Below, in pieces: positions 18,973 to 28,577 of a stretch of DNA of 64,000 bases. Position numbers and translations under genes: made by a program. Origin of the DNA: Dyella silvae (lineage in GTDB: Bacteria > Pseudomonadota > Gammaproteobacteria > Xanthomonadales > Rhodanobacteraceae); contig NZ_JAPJBQ010000002.1 of NCBI RefSeq assembly GCF_026421305.1, positions 372,001-436,000 of the forward strand, in the 5' to 3' direction. Below the pieces are notes generated by a model that saw only the letters and a program-made list of their open reading frames with translations, made no database searches and was not told the DNA's origin. Each line of letters starts with the position of its first letter. Positions within the stretch are counted from its first letter, which is position 1.

Positions 18973-21801
18973 TTAGCCCAGCTTCTGCGACTGCTCGCGA
19001 AGCGCCGTGAGCTGCATGCTCCAATCGGTGATGCGCTGACGCTCCTGCGCCACGACTTCCGCCGGTGCATTCGCCACGAAGTTGGCGTTGCCCAGCTTGC
19101 CTTCGCACTTCTTGATCTCGCTTTCGATGCGGGCAATTTCCTTGCTCAGGCGGGTCTTTTCCGCACCCAGATCGATCAGTCCTTCGAGCGGAATCAGCAC
19201 GCGCATCGAACCCACCACGGCGGCGGCAGCGGCAGGTTCGTTGGCGCCGGATTCGATCCATTGGGGTGCATCGACGCGTGCAAGGAAGCTGATCTGCGCG
19301 GCGAACTTGGCAGCACGCGCGCGATCGGTGGCGTCGCCGTCGGCGAGCAGCAACGGAATGGTCTTGCCCGGCGCGATGTTCATTTCCGCGCGGATGCGGC
19401 GGATGCCGCTGAGCACGTTCTTGAACCATTCGATCTCGGCGGTCGCCGCGTCGTCCGCGGTGATGTCGTCAGCACGCGGCCACGGGCGCTGCATCAGCAC
19501 GTCGCCGGTGAGGCCGAGCTTCGGCGCAACGGACTGCCAGATTTCCTCGCTGATGAACGGCACGATGGGGTGTAGCGCACGCAGCACGGTTTCCAGCACC
19601 ACCACCAGCGTATGGCGGGTGGAAGCGGCGGCTGCAGCGTCGTCGCCATTCAACGCGGGCTTGGAAAGCTCCAGGAACCAGTCGCAGAACTCGTTCCAGG
19701 TGAACTCGTACAGCTCCTGCGCCAGCAGATCGAAGCGATAGCTGGCGAAATGCTGTTCCACGTCGGCCAGCGTCTGCTTGAGGCGCGTGAGAATCCAGCG
19801 CTCGGCCTCAGTCACCGGCGCGCCGTTCGGCGCGGGCAGCGGGCCTTCCGGCAGGTTCATCAGCACGAAGCGGGCGGCATTCCACAGCTTGTTGCAGAAC
19901 GCCTTGTAGCCTTCGGCACGCTTGATGTCGAAGTTGATGGTGCGGCTGTAGCTGGCCAGCGCGGCGAAGGTGAAGCGCAACGCGTCGGTGCCGATGGCGG
20001 GAATGCCGCTCGGGTAATCCTTGCGAATACGCTTCTCCACCTTCTCGCGGACCTGCGGAATCAGCAGCGACTTGGTGGACTTTTCCACCAGCGGCTCCAG
20101 CGCAATGCCGTCGATGAGGTCGAGCGGGTCCAGCGTATTGCCCTTGGATTTGGACATCTTCTGGCCTTCCGCATCACGCACGATGGCGTTGATGTAGACC
20201 TCGCGGAAGGGCACGCGACCGGTGAAATACTTGGTCGCCATCACCATGCGGGCGACCCAGAAGAAGATGATGTCGAAGCCGGTGACCAGCACTGCGCTGG
20301 GCAGGAAGATCTGGTCGTGCTGCCAGTCGGCCACGATCTCGCCGCGCTCGTTTTTCACCGGGCCCTGCATCGGCCAGCCCATGGTGGAAAACGGCCACAG
20401 CGCCGAACTGAACCAGGTATCGAGCACGTCGTGATCCTGCGACAGCGCGCCGACCGGCTTGATGGTGGCATGCGCCAGTGCATCGGCCTCGTCTTCGCCG
20501 ACGAAGATGTTGCCCGCCTCGTCGTACCACGCCGGAATGCGATGGCCCCACCACAGCTGGCGGCTGATGCACCAGTCCTGGATGTTGTCCAGCCACTGCG
20601 TGTAAGTGGTGCTCCAGTTGTCCGGCACGAACTTGATGTCGCCGCCGCGCACGGCGTCCAGCGCCGGCTCGGTGATGGCCTTGCGGCCGCCCGGACGTCC
20701 ATCCGCCTGCACGTCGGTGGTGAGGTCGAGGAACCACTGATCGGTGAGCATCGGCTCGATCACCGCATCCGATCGCTGGCTCACCGGCACCTGCAGCTTA
20801 TGCGGCTTGGTTTCGACCAGCAGGCCTTCCGCTTCCAGATCCGCCAGCACGGCCTTGCGCGCTTCATAACGATCCATGCCGCGATACTTCTCAGGCGCGT
20901 TCTCGTTGACCTTGGCGTCCAGCGTGAAAATGTTGATCGGCGCCAGGTTGTGACGCTGGCCAATAGCGTAGTCGTTGAAGTCGTGCGCCGGGGTGATCTT
21001 GACGAAGCCGGTGCCGAACTCGCGGTCGACGTAGTCGTCGGCAATCACCGGAATCTCGCGCCCGCTCAGCGGCAGACGCAGCATCTTGCCGATCAGGCGG
21101 GCATGGCGCTCGTCTTCCGGATGCACCGCCACGGCAACGTCGCCCAGCATGGTTTCCGGACGCGTGGTAGCGACCACGACGCTGTCGGTGCCATCGACCG
21201 TGAGGTAGCGGATCGACCACAGATGGCCATCACGCTCGACGTTGTTCACTTCGAGATCGGAGACGGCCGTGCCGAGCAGCGGATCCCAGTTCACCAGACG
21301 GTTGCCGCGATAGATCAAGCCGGCGCGGTACCACTCCACGAACACCTTGCGCACGGCTTCCGAGAGACCGTCGTCCATGGTGAAGCGTTCGCGCGACCAG
21401 TCAGCGGCAGCACCGATGCGGCGCATCTGGTTGGTGATGGTGGAGCCTGACTCCTCCTTCCAGCGCCACACGCGTTCGATAAAGGCTTCGCGGCCCAGGT
21501 CATGGCGGGTCTGGTCGACGGCGGCCAGCTGGTTCTCCACGATCTTCTGGGTAGCGATACCTGCGTGGTCCGTGCCCACCTGCCACAGCGTGTTCATGCC
21601 GCGCATGCGCTGGTAGCGGATCAGCATGTCCATCACGGTCTGCTGGAAGGCATGGCCCATGTGCAGCGTGCCGGTGACGTTCGGCGGGGGCAGCAGGATG
21701 CAGTACGGCTCGCCTTGACCGGAGGGTTTGAAATCGCCGCTGGCTTCCCAGCGGGCATACCACTTCGACTCGATCTGGCTGGGCTCGAAACTCTTGTCCA
21801 T
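18973..21801 (-). CDS. valS: Valyl-tRNA synthetase
   Basis: 942 residues from ATG 21801, where family homology begins ([19 protein letters not shown]); the open frame continues 74 codons upstream but only through repeat DNA. Class I signatures: HIGH-type [13 protein letters not shown] and [12 protein letters not shown]. The editing domain (CP1) lies between about 190 and 340, the anticodon-binding domain between 640 and 790, and a C-terminal coiled-coil arm ends at [14 protein letters not shown]. Charges tRNA-Val and clears mischarged Thr. Length matches E. coli ValS (951). A long antisense open frame at 19612-21450 is a codon-bias shadow. Confidence 0.97.
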   Translation of the reverse strand: MDKSFEPSQIESKWYARWEASGDFKPSGQGEPYCILLPPPNVTGTLHMGHAFQQTVMDMLIRYQRMRGMNTLWQVGTDHAGIATQKIVENQLAAVDQTRHDLGREAFIERVWRWKEESGSTITNQMRRIGAAADWSRERFTMDDGLSEAVRKVFVEWYRAGLIYRGNRLVNWDPLLGTAVSDLEVNNVERDGHLWSIRYLTVDGTDSVVVATTRPETMLGDVAVAVHPEDERHARLIGKMLRLPLSGREIPVIADDYVDREFGTGFVKITPAHDFNDYAIGQRHNLAPINIFTLDAKVNENAPEKYRGMDRYEARKAVLADLEAEGLLVETKPHKLQVPVSQRSDAVIEPMLTDQWFLDLTTDVQADGRPGGRKAITEPALDAVRGGDIKFVPDNWSTTYTQWLDNIQDWCISRQLWWGHRIPAWYDEAGNIFVGEDEADALAHATIKPVGALSQDHDVLDTWFSSALWPFSTMGWPMQGPVKNERGEIVADWQHDQIFLPSAVLVTGFDIIFFWVARMVMATKYFTGRVPFREVYINAIVRDAEGQKMSKSKGNTLDPLDLIDGIALEPLVEKSTKSLLIPQVREKVEKRIRKDYPSGIPAIGTDALRFTFAALASYSRTINFDIKRAEGYKAFCNKLWNAARFVLMNLPEGPLPAPNGAPVTEAERWILTRLKQTLADVEQHFASYRFDLLAQELYEFTWNEFCDWFLELSKPALNGDDAAAAASTRHTLVVVLETVLRALHPIVPFISEEIWQSVAPKLGLTGDVLMQRPWPRADDITADDAATAEIEWFKNVLSGIRRIRAEMNIAPGKTIPLLLADGDATDRARAAKFAAQISFLARVDAPQWIESGANEPAAAAAVVGSMRVLIPLEGLIDLGAEKTRLSKEIARIESEIKKCEGKLGNANFVANAPAEVVAQERQRITDWSMQLTALREQSQKLG

Positions 21802-21905
21802 CGGGGGCTCGTCAGTGCGCGCCGGGCTGGGCGCGGGGGGAATTGTTATGGAAGGGTCGATTGTACGGGCGGGGGGCGTGGGGTGCCAAAAGAGCCGCTC
21901 ATTTG

Positions 21906-22053
21906 CTCCCTCTCCCCTCCGGGGAGAGGGTTGGGGTGAGGGGGCGGGGCTTGCCTCGGTATACCGTGCAAAAAGGGAGAGGATTTTCGGTAGGTAGCGC
22001 TCTCGCGAGCACCCGCCCCTCACCCCAGCCCTCTCCCCGGAGGGGAGAGGGAG
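21906..22053. repeat. REP-A inverted pair between hemE and valS
   Basis: A plus copy (about 21906-21953) and a minus copy (about 22004-22053) face each other across 50 bp. Each has the CTCTCCCC-TCC-GGGGAGAG hairpin. Together they could fold into one larger structure in the hemE-valS intergenic transcript. Confidence 0.85.
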
Positions 22054-22067
22054 TTAAACAGGTTGCT

Positions 22068-23135
22068 TCAGCCCCGCAGCTGGCGCCCGTAAGCGTGGAC
22101 TTCGTCCACCAGCACCTTCACGTGCTCCGGGTTGACCTCGGGCGTGATGCCGTGGCCCAGGTTGAATACGTGGCCGGGGTGGTTGCCGTAGCTGTCGAGC
22201 ACGCGGCGCACTTCGTGGCGGATGACGTCCGGGCCGGCCAGCAGAATGGAGGGGTCGAGGTTGCCCTGCAGGGCAACCCGGCCTGCCACGGCCTGACGGG
22301 CGGCGGCCAAGTCGACGGTCCAGTCCACGCCCAGCGCCGCACAGCCGGTGTCGGCCATGGTGGCCAGGTGCTGGCCGGCGCCCTTGGAGAACAGGATCAC
22401 CGGCAGCTCGCGGCTAGCCGGGTGAGCCTTGAGAGCGTCCACCACCTGGGCCATGTAGCGCAGGGAGAACTCGCGGTAGGGAGCCGGGCCGAGCATGCCG
22501 CCCCAGGTGTCGAACACCATCAGCGCCTGGGCGCCGGCGGTGGCCTGGGCGATCAGATAGGCCGCCACCGACTGCGCCAGGGTTTCCAGCAGCTGGTGGG
22601 CGAGCACGGGCTCGTTCCAGCACATAGCCTTGAGATGGCCGAAGTCGCGGGAGCCATGGCCTTCCACCATGTAGCAGGCCAGTGTCCAGGGGCTGCCGGA
22701 AAAGCCGATCAGCGGCACGCGGCCATGCAGTTCTTTGCGGATCAGGCGCACCGCATCCATGACGTAGCGCAGCTCACCTTCCATGTCCGGCACGCCGAGC
22801 TTGTCGATGTCGGCCTTGGTGCGCACAGGGTGGGCGAACTGCGGGCCTTCGCCGTGGGCAAAGCTCAGCCCCAGGCCCATCGCATCGGGAATGGTGAGGA
22901 TGTCGGAGAACAGGATCGCCGCATCCAGTTCGAAGCGTTCCAGCGGCTGCAGGGTTACTTCGCAAGCCAGTTCCGGGCTCTGCGCCAGCGCCATGAAGCT
23001 GCCGGCGCGGGCGCGGGTGGCGCGGTATTCCGGCAGGTAGCGGCCGGCCTGGCGCATGACCCAGACGGGCGTGGTGTCGGTGGCTTCGCGGCGCAGCGCG
23101 CGCAGGAAACGGTCGTTTTGAAGCGCTTCGGTCAT
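22068..23135 (-). CDS. hemE: Uroporphyrinogen decarboxylase
   Basis: 355 residues from ATG 23135 (CAGGA upstream); the in-frame extension runs into repeat DNA. The family N-terminal signature [16 protein letters not shown] is intact, with the second signature [16 protein letters not shown] near 150 and the C-terminal [16 protein letters not shown]. It converts uroporphyrinogen III to coproporphyrinogen III in haem synthesis. Length equals the family norm (354 in E. coli). The stop is 14 bp from a REP-A pair. Confidence 0.97.
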   Translation of the reverse strand: MTEALQNDRFLRALRREATDTTPVWVMRQAGRYLPEYRATRARAGSFMALAQSPELACEVTLQPLERFELDAAILFSDILTIPDAMGLGLSFAHGEGPQFAHPVRTKADIDKLGVPDMEGELRYVMDAVRLIRKELHGRVPLIGFSGSPWTLACYMVEGHGSRDFGHLKAMCWNEPVLAHQLLETLAQSVAAYLIAQATAGAQALMVFDTWGGMLGPAPYREFSLRYMAQVVDALKAHPASRELPVILFSKGAGQHLATMADTGCAALGVDWTVDLAAARQAVAGRVALQGNLDPSILLAGPDVIRHEVRRVLDSYGNHPGHVFNLGHGITPEVNPEHVKVLVDEVHAYGRQLRG

Positions 23136-23150
23136 GACAAATCCTGAAAG

Positions 23151-23250
23151 CGAGGAGTGAGTTAAGAGGAGTGAGAGGTGAGAGAGAGCAAAGGGCGCCT
23201 CGCCAATACATGCCTTTCTCTCACTTCTCGCTCCTCTCCACTCACTCCTC
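23151..23250. repeat. REP-D copy 2
   Basis: GCGAGGAGTGAGTTAAGAGG on the left and CTTCTCGCTCCTCTCCACTC on the right form an imperfect palindrome with a 40-bp middle. Lies between hemE and the WGR gene and reaches the WGR stop codon. Confidence 0.8.
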
Positions 23251-23509
23251 AAGAACCATAAGGGCCATCCATGCCCTGGCTGAACATCACGCGGAAGCCG
23301 CGTTTCAGCTGCGCGTCGCGAGCCTTCTCGAAGGCGGCGATGGCGTCGTCGCGTTCAAGAAACTGATCGCGCTTAAGCGTGGCCTTGCCGCCCTGCACGC
23401 CAGATTCGCGATAAAGCGTCCAGCCGCCCAGCAGATCCTGCTCCAGTGCGATCTGGACATAGCGCGGTGCCTCGGTGTTGGCGGGCATGGCTTGCAGGTA
23501 TAGGCGCAT
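23249..23509 (-). CDS. Single-domain WGR protein
   Basis: 86 residues. The sequence [27 protein letters not shown]...[25 protein letters not shown] matches the WGR fold, in which the W-G-R position reads GWTLYRESG with an arginine retained. WGR domains bind nucleic acid ends in PARPs and are found as stand-alone bacterial proteins of unknown role. Same strand as hemE and downstream of the aroKB pair by 182 bp, which hold a REP-C pair. The last codons abut the REP-D repeat. Confidence 0.75.
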   Translation of the reverse strand: MRLYLQAMPANTEAPRYVQIALEQDLLGGWTLYRESGVQGGKATLKRDQFLERDDAIAAFEKARDAQLKRGFRVMFSQGMDGPYGS

Positions 23510-23608
23510 GGAGTTCAGTGTCGAAGGAAGAGGGCACGATGCCGCAGAACCCGCATTCTAGAAGGCTTGGCCCCCCAGGGGCGAGTGCGGCGATGCGTCG
23601 CGTGGCGT

Positions 23609-23673
23609 GGTCGCGCACACGTGCACTCCTGCAAAAGAGCGCTCGCCCCGTAGGAGCGCACATGTGCGCGACC
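23609..23673. repeat. REP-C pair
   Basis: GGTCGCGCACACGTGCACTC at the left and CGTAGGAGCGCACATGTGCG at the right: two palindromic units in inverted order. Related to the pair at 29969-30049. Similar TAGGAGCGC palindromes are widespread in Pseudomonas and Xanthomonadales as REP sequences. Confidence 0.8.
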
Positions 23674-23691
23674 ACCGACGAAGCGGGTCTG

Positions 23692-24792
23692 TCAGTGAGT
23701 AGCGGCCTCCAGCACCGCCATCACGTCCGCTTCATTCACGCCACTGACGATCTCCGCGCGGCCGATGCCTCGCCACAGAATCAGCCGCAGTGTGCCGGCC
23801 AGGTTCTTCTTGTCCAGTCGCATCAGGGCGAGCAACTGCTCGGGGTCCATGCCGCCCGGGATCGCTGTCGGAAGCCCCACCGCGTCGAGAAGCCGATGCA
23901 GCCGCCCGGTATCGGCCGCGTTGCTCATGCCCAGGCGCTCGGACAGTTGCGCGGCCAGCAGCATGCCGATAGCCACGCCCTCACCATGCAGCAGCACTTT
24001 GTACTTGCCTGCGGTTTCCAGTGCATGGCCGAAGGTATGGCCGAGATTGAGCAAGGCACGCTCGCCCAGTTCGGTTTCATCGCGTGCAACGACGCCGGCC
24101 TTGTACTGCACCTTGCGCGCGATGGCCTCGATCAGCGGCGCCGTCTCGCGTGCGTTCAACGCATCGGCGTTCTGCTCCATCCAGGCGAAGACGGCGGGAT
24201 CGCCAATCGCCGCTCCTTTCACCACTTCGGCGAGCCCCGCCCGATATTCGCGCTGGGGCAGGGTGGTCAGCGTGTCGGTGTCGGCCACCACGGCGCGCGG
24301 CTGGTGGAAGGCGCCCACCAGGTTCTTGCCCGCGGGCAGATTCACGCCGGTTTTGCCGCCAACGGAGGAGTCCACCATCGACAGCAAGGTGGTGGGCATC
24401 TGGATGAAGTCGATGCCGCGCATCCAGCACGCCGCCGTGAAACCGGCGAGATCGCCCACGACCCCGCCACCCAGTGCCACCACGCAGGCATCGCGCGTGG
24501 CGCCCAGTTGGGCGAGTGCGTCCAGCGCGAGTCCGACATTGGCGAAGGTCTTGTGTGCTTCACCGTCGCCGAGCAGGAAGGACGACCACTGCAAACCATC
24601 GAGACCTTCAGCGATGCGTTCCATATACAGCGGCGCCACCGTCGTGTTGCTGATCACCAGCGCATGCCGGCCGCGCAGCGAGGCGCGCCAGCGGGCGTGA
24701 TCGGCAAGCAGACCGGGGCCGATCCACACGGGATAGCCGCGCTGGCCCAGAGTGACGTCGATGATGCGGGGCGGGGTAGGCGTGGTAGTCAT
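23692..24792 (-). CDS. aroB: 3-dehydroquinate synthase
   Basis: 366 residues, family length. NAD-binding region [43 protein letters not shown], active-site block [29 protein letters not shown] and metal-binding [11 protein letters not shown] are all intact. Second step of the shikimate pathway. Its start overlaps the aroK stop by four bases (ATGA), so the two enzymes are translationally coupled as in E. coli. Confidence 0.97.
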   Translation of the reverse strand: MTTTPTPPRIIDVTLGQRGYPVWIGPGLLADHARWRASLRGRHALVISNTTVAPLYMERIAEGLDGLQWSSFLLGDGEAHKTFANVGLALDALAQLGATRDACVVALGGGVVGDLAGFTAACWMRGIDFIQMPTTLLSMVDSSVGGKTGVNLPAGKNLVGAFHQPRAVVADTDTLTTLPQREYRAGLAEVVKGAAIGDPAVFAWMEQNADALNARETAPLIEAIARKVQYKAGVVARDETELGERALLNLGHTFGHALETAGKYKVLLHGEGVAIGMLLAAQLSERLGMSNAADTGRLHRLLDAVGLPTAIPGGMDPEQLLALMRLDKKNLAGTLRLILWRGIGRAEIVSGVNEADVMAVLEAATH

Positions 24793-25328
24793 GCGGCCTG
24801 TTGGCGTTGCCAGTGTTGGTCGATCAACAGAATGCTGCGCGCAGCGGCAGCGTGAACCTGCTCATGGGCACCAGGAATCACCAGGTCGGCGATGTCCCGA
24901 TACAGCGGCGTGCGTTGCTGGGCCATCGAGGTGAGTCGTTCCGCACGATCGCCGCTGGCGAGCAGGGGGCGCTGGCGGTCTTGCGCCAGTCGTTCCATTT
25001 GCTGCTCCAGCGTGGCCTGCAGCCACATCACAAATCCGCGTTCGGCCAGCAAGCGCCGGTTGGCCGGATCGAGCACCGCGCCGGCCCCGGTGGCCAGCAC
25101 GACGCCGCTACGGCGGCTGCATTCGTCCAGTAGCTGGCTCTCGCGTTGACGAAAGCCCGCCTCACCCTCGATCTCGAATACCGTACTCACCGGCACGCCA
25201 CATACCCGTTCGATCTCCTGGTCGAGATCGACGAAGTTCAGCCCATAATGCTCGGCCAGCCGACGCCCGATGGACGTCTTGCCGGCACCGGTCGGGCCAA
25301 CGATGAACAGGTTGCACGATGGATTCAT
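24789..25328 (-). CDS. aroK: Shikimate kinase
   Basis: 179 residues. P-loop [16 protein letters not shown], shikimate-binding DLDQEIE, and GTGAGAV (Walker-like) followed by [14 protein letters not shown] are present, with the lid region [15 protein letters not shown]. Phosphorylates shikimate at the 3-hydroxyl. First gene of aroKB; a divergent gene starts 58 bp away. Confidence 0.95.
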   Translation of the reverse strand: MNPSCNLFIVGPTGAGKTSIGRRLAEHYGLNFVDLDQEIERVCGVPVSTVFEIEGEAGFRQRESQLLDECSRRSGVVLATGAGAVLDPANRRLLAERGFVMWLQATLEQQMERLAQDRQRPLLASGDRAERLTSMAQQRTPLYRDIADLVIPGAHEQVHAAAARSILLIDQHWQRQQAA

Positions 25329-25386
25329 GGGTTAATGCTAACAGGCGCAAATGCGCGGGGCGTCGCTACATGGCAGGAACAGCGGC

Positions 25387-26226
25387 GTGAGCGCGCGCGT
25401 GTTGATTGCCGGATGTGGTGACGTGGGCCTGCGCGTGGCGCAGCGTTTACGCGCGCGTGGCGATACGGTGTGGGCATTACGGCGCAGCATGGCCAGGCCC
25501 GACGACGGCGGCATCCAGTGGCTGCAAGGCGACCTGACCCGGCCGGCGTCTCTTCGCGAGCTACCTGCGGGTATCACCCATCTGGTGTATCTGCCCACGC
25601 CGGATGCGCGTGATGCAGCGGCCTATCGTGCGGTGTTCGTCGATGGCTTGCGGCACCTGTTTGATGCGCTCGATGCCGGCGCCTTGCAGCGCGTGCTGCT
25701 GGTTTCTTCCAGCGCCGTTTATGGCGAGCACGGCGATGCCTGGGTTAACGAGGAGACGCCGCCCGATCCACCCGGCTTCAACGGCGCCACCCTGTTGGAG
25801 GCTGAGCACTGGCTGCTCGCACAACCGGTGTCGTCGGTGGTGTTGCGTCTGGCGGGTCTTTACGGCCCCGGCCGCCTGCAGTTGATCGAGCGCTTGCGAG
25901 CGGCCACCGTGCGTGTGCCGCGCGAGACGGCGCATTGGGCCAATCGCATACACGTCGACGACGCGGCGGCGGCCATCGTGCATCTGTTGTCGCTGGCCCA
26001 TCCGATGTCGCTTTATCTTGGCGTAGATGACACGCCGCTGCCGTTACACGTGTTGTACGACCAGCTTGCCTCGCTGGCAGGTGCCCCCATGCCCGACGAA
26101 GGTGCTTCGCCACCTGGTGTGGGGAGTAAGCGCCTGAGCAATGCGCGGTTGCGCGCCAGCGGTTTTGCCCCGCAATGGCCCGATGCGCGCGACGGCTATG
26201 CGGCGCTGTTACAGCGCGGCGTGTGA
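25387..26226 (+). CDS. NAD-dependent epimerase/dehydratase-like (atypical SDR) protein
   Basis: 279 residues from GTG 25387, preceded by AGGAACAGCGGC; ATG 25351 would add 12 residues. Rossmann motif VLIAGCGDVGLRVAQRLRARG, then strand-helix repeats, VSSSAVYGEH as the SDR active-site serine region, and LAGLYGPGR. These match the YeeZ-like short epimerase family, in which the catalytic Tyr-Lys pair is often degenerate; here YG occurs but no clear YxxxK. Substrate unknown. Divergent from aroKB. Confidence 0.82.
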   Translation: MSARVLIAGCGDVGLRVAQRLRARGDTVWALRRSMARPDDGGIQWLQGDLTRPASLRELPAGITHLVYLPTPDARDAAAYRAVFVDGLRHLFDALDAGALQRVLLVSSSAVYGEHGDAWVNEETPPDPPGFNGATLLEAEHWLLAQPVSSVVLRLAGLYGPGRLQLIERLRAATVRVPRETAHWANRIHVDDAAAAIVHLLSLAHPMSLYLGVDDTPLPLHVLYDQLASLAGAPMPDEGASPPGVGSKRLSNARLRASGFAPQWPDARDGYAALLQRGV

Positions 26227-26291
26227 ATCAGGCGAGGCGCCAGTAGCACGGCCATTCAAGTTCGACATGCGTTCACTCAAGGAGAAACTCC

Positions 26292-26636
26292 ATGCCAAGC
26301 AACCTCCCGCTCCACATGGTCAGCACCAGCAACGAACTGCCCGGTTACCGCATCGTTCGCCCGATGGGCATCGTACGTGGCATCACGGTGCGTTCGCGCA
26401 GCGTGATCGGCAATCTCGGCGCGGCGCTGCAGACATTGGTGGGCGGCAATATCTCGATCTACACCGAGCTGTGCGAACACGCGCGTGAAGAAGCTTTCGA
26501 GCTGATGCTTCGGCATGCCGCCGAGCGCGGTGCCAACGCGGTGATCGCCATGCGATACGACGCCAACGATGTGGCGGAGGGTGTGACCGAAGTGCTCGCC
26601 TACGGTACCGCCGTGCTGGTCGAGCCGCACGCCTGA
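26292..26636 (+). CDS. YbjQ family (UPF0145) protein
   Basis: 114 residues preceded by AAGGAGAAACTCC. Conserved words GYRIVRPMGIVRGITVRSRS, CEHAREEAFELMLRHAAERGANAVIAMRYD and the C-terminal VLAYGTAVLVE match the UPF0145/DUF74 family, small pentameric cytoplasmic proteins of unknown function. Follows the epimerase gene by 65 bp. Confidence 0.9.
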   Translation: MPSNLPLHMVSTSNELPGYRIVRPMGIVRGITVRSRSVIGNLGAALQTLVGGNISIYTELCEHAREEAFELMLRHAAERGANAVIAMRYDANDVAEGVTEVLAYGTAVLVEPHA

Positions 26637-26648
26637 TGTCGCAACCTT

Positions 26649-27479
26649 TTAGCTGTGATTGAGAGCAATCACGTGACGGTCGTTGTCGTACTCGACGGTG
26701 GTGTCGGCCTGCTCGGGCAGCGTGGCCAGTGCGTGCCGGCTAAGACGTTCGTAATGGGCAAGGAAACGCACCATGGCAGCGGCATCCATGGCCAGCGGCG
26801 CGTGGCGAGCCAGGAGTTCTTCCTCCTGCTCGCTGCGCCATTTGCGCACGATGTCCCATCCAGGCGCTTGCAGCACGATCAATGCGTCCAGCTTGCGCCA
26901 TAGTGGCTGATAGCCGCGCAGCTGCTTGTTGACCCAGTGGCGCCAGACGCCCTCAGGGTCTTCATCCTGCTCAAGGCTGTTGACCGGTTCGTCCAGCGCG
27001 GAAAGCAGTTGAGGACGCAGACCCAGCGCCCAGCCTTCCAGAATCACCAGCTTCGGCGGCCTCGCAACGCGCGGCCACTTTGACGGCGCAATGCGCGTGT
27101 CATGGCCTTTGTCGAAACGCGGATAACTGACCGGCAGCTTCTCCGACGCCTGCGGCAAGGCAGCCAGCACCGACATCAACAGCTCGATCTCGTGCGTGCC
27201 GGGCACGCCCCGGGTGCGCAGCAGGGGATGGATCTGGTGCGCCAATACGTCGCGCTCGCTGCGCGAGTAATAGAAATCATCGAGCGAAAGCACCTCGGTC
27301 GGCCAGCCGCGTGTTTCAGCCTGGGCCTTCATTTCCCGGGCCAAAGTGCTCTTGCCGCTACCTTGCAGGCCCGACAGGCCAAGCAGGTATGGGCGGCGTG
27401 AACGGGCTATGCGACCGGCGTACTGGTCGAGCAGGTGCCCGGCCAAGGTCGAATTCTGCGTGCTAGCATCTGGCGACAT
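26649..27479 (-). CDS. P-loop kinase, D-glycerate 3-kinase (Tda10/GlyK) type
   Basis: 276 residues from ATG 27479. Walker A GLQGSGKST near residue 36, Walker-B-like LSLDDFYYS (DDFY is typical of this kinase family), and WALGLRP with the motif EGWALG. The family includes plant glycerate 3-kinase and yeast Tda10, which phosphorylate D-glycerate or a related small molecule. Ends next to the converging ybjQ-type gene, and is divergent from pdxH by 40 bp. Precise substrate is inferred. Confidence 0.82.
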   Translation of the reverse strand: MSPDASTQNSTLAGHLLDQYAGRIARSRRPYLLGLSGLQGSGKSTLAREMKAQAETRGWPTEVLSLDDFYYSRSERDVLAHQIHPLLRTRGVPGTHEIELLMSVLAALPQASEKLPVSYPRFDKGHDTRIAPSKWPRVARPPKLVILEGWALGLRPQLLSALDEPVNSLEQDEDPEGVWRHWVNKQLRGYQPLWRKLDALIVLQAPGWDIVRKWRSEQEEELLARHAPLAMDAAAMVRFLAHYERLSRHALATLPEQADTTVEYDNDRHVIALNHS

Positions 27480-27519
27480 CCCGCCATGATGGCGCGCGAC
27501 GGCCACGATTCAAGACCCC

Positions 27520-28107
27520 ATGCTGAAACAAGAGATTCTTGACACTTTCCTGCAACTTCTGGACGAAGCCGGGACGAGCGGCGAGCCCGAACCCTCGGCG
27601 ATGAATCTGGCGACGGTCGATTCGGCCGGGCGCGTGAGTTCGCGCATTGTGCTGCTGAAGGGGGCCGACGAACGTGGCTTCCGCTTCTACACCAATTATC
27701 AGAGTGACAAAGGCGCGCAGCTCGACGCGCATGCCCAGGTCGCCCTGTGCTTCCACTGGAAGCAACTGCGCGAAGCCGTGCAAGTACGGGTGGAAGGCGT
27801 GGCACGCAAGCTGCAGGTGGAGGAGTCGGACGCGTACTTTGCCAGCCGTCCCCGTACCAGCCAGATCGGCGCCTGGGCTTCGTTGCAGTCGCAGACCTTG
27901 CCCGATCGCGATACCTTCGAGCAACGCTTTGCGCGTTACGAGCACGAGTTTGAGGGTCGTGACGTACCGCGGCCTCCCCATTGGGGCGGCTTCGTGGTCG
28001 AGCCGGATATGGTGGAGTTCTGGTACGGCGCGGAATATCGCCTGCACGAGCGCGTACGCTGGAGCCGACACGGCCAGACCTGGACCAGCCGGCTGCTTTA
28101 TCCTTAA
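27520..28107 (+). CDS. pdxH: Pyridoxamine 5'-phosphate oxidase
   Basis: 195 residues, slightly shorter than E. coli (218) owing to a reduced N-terminus. FMN-binding strands AMNLATVDSAGRVSSRIVLLKGADERGFRFYTNY, then SRPRTSQIGAWAS and the signature P.HWGGFVVEPDMVEFW. It ends RLLYP in place of the usual R.L.P. Oxidises pyridoxine or pyridoxamine phosphate to PLP using FMN. Confidence 0.95.
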   Translation: MLKQEILDTFLQLLDEAGTSGEPEPSAMNLATVDSAGRVSSRIVLLKGADERGFRFYTNYQSDKGAQLDAHAQVALCFHWKQLREAVQVRVEGVARKLQVEESDAYFASRPRTSQIGAWASLQSQTLPDRDTFEQRFARYEHEFEGRDVPRPPHWGGFVVEPDMVEFWYGAEYRLHERVRWSRHGQTWTSRLLYP

Positions 28108-28135
28108 ACCATCACCTTTTTGGGAGGCATGAAGC

Positions 28136-28573
28136 ATGCGTGCAGCGCCCGCCGATCACGTCGCCCAAAATGGCTTTGTCGTACACACCCGCGGCCGCGG
28201 CTTCACCGAGATCACCGACAAGGTGGGTGAAGTGGTGGCCGCCAGCGGCGTGCACACGGGCATGGCCAACATTTTCAGCCTGCACACCAGCTGCTCGTTG
28301 CTGATCAGTGAGAACGCCGACCCCACCGTGCGAGACGATCTGGAGCGCTGGCTGGCTCGCGCGGTACCCGACGGCGACGCCATCTTTCGCCACGATGAGG
28401 AAGGCCCTGACGACATGCCGGCCCACGTGCGCGCGATCCTCACGGGCGTCAGCCTGGTGGTGCCGGTGCATGCAGGGCGGGTGCAACTGGGCACATGGCA
28501 GGGCATTTTTCTATGGGAACACCGGCTCGATCCGCATCAGCGCAAGATCACGGTGACCGTGCTAGGACATTGA
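28136..28573 (+). CDS. YjbQ family (UPF0047) protein
   Basis: 145 residues. The conserved blocks GFTEITDKV, FSLHTSCSLLISENADPTVRDDLERWL, EEGPDDMPAHVRAIL and LGTWQGIFLWEHR match YjbQ proteins, which can show weak thiamine-phosphate synthase activity. Histidines in HTS and H in MPAH are probable metal ligands. GGGAGG lies upstream. Followed after 4 bp by the BtuF-like gene, and both follow pdxH, so a cofactor-related operon is plausible. Confidence 0.9.
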   Translation: MRAAPADHVAQNGFVVHTRGRGFTEITDKVGEVVAASGVHTGMANIFSLHTSCSLLISENADPTVRDDLERWLARAVPDGDAIFRHDEEGPDDMPAHVRAILTGVSLVVPVHAGRVQLGTWQGIFLWEHRLDPHQRKITVTVLGH

Positions 28574-28577
28574 AGGC

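Noticed and set aside
19612-21450. 612-residue open frame antisense to valS
   Set aside because: It mirrors valS codons in a high-GC genome and lacks any recognisable domain or ribosome binding site.
21802-22023. 74-codon N-terminal extension of valS
   Set aside because: It comprises REP-A sequence and intergenic DNA; ValS begins at MDKSFEPSQ.
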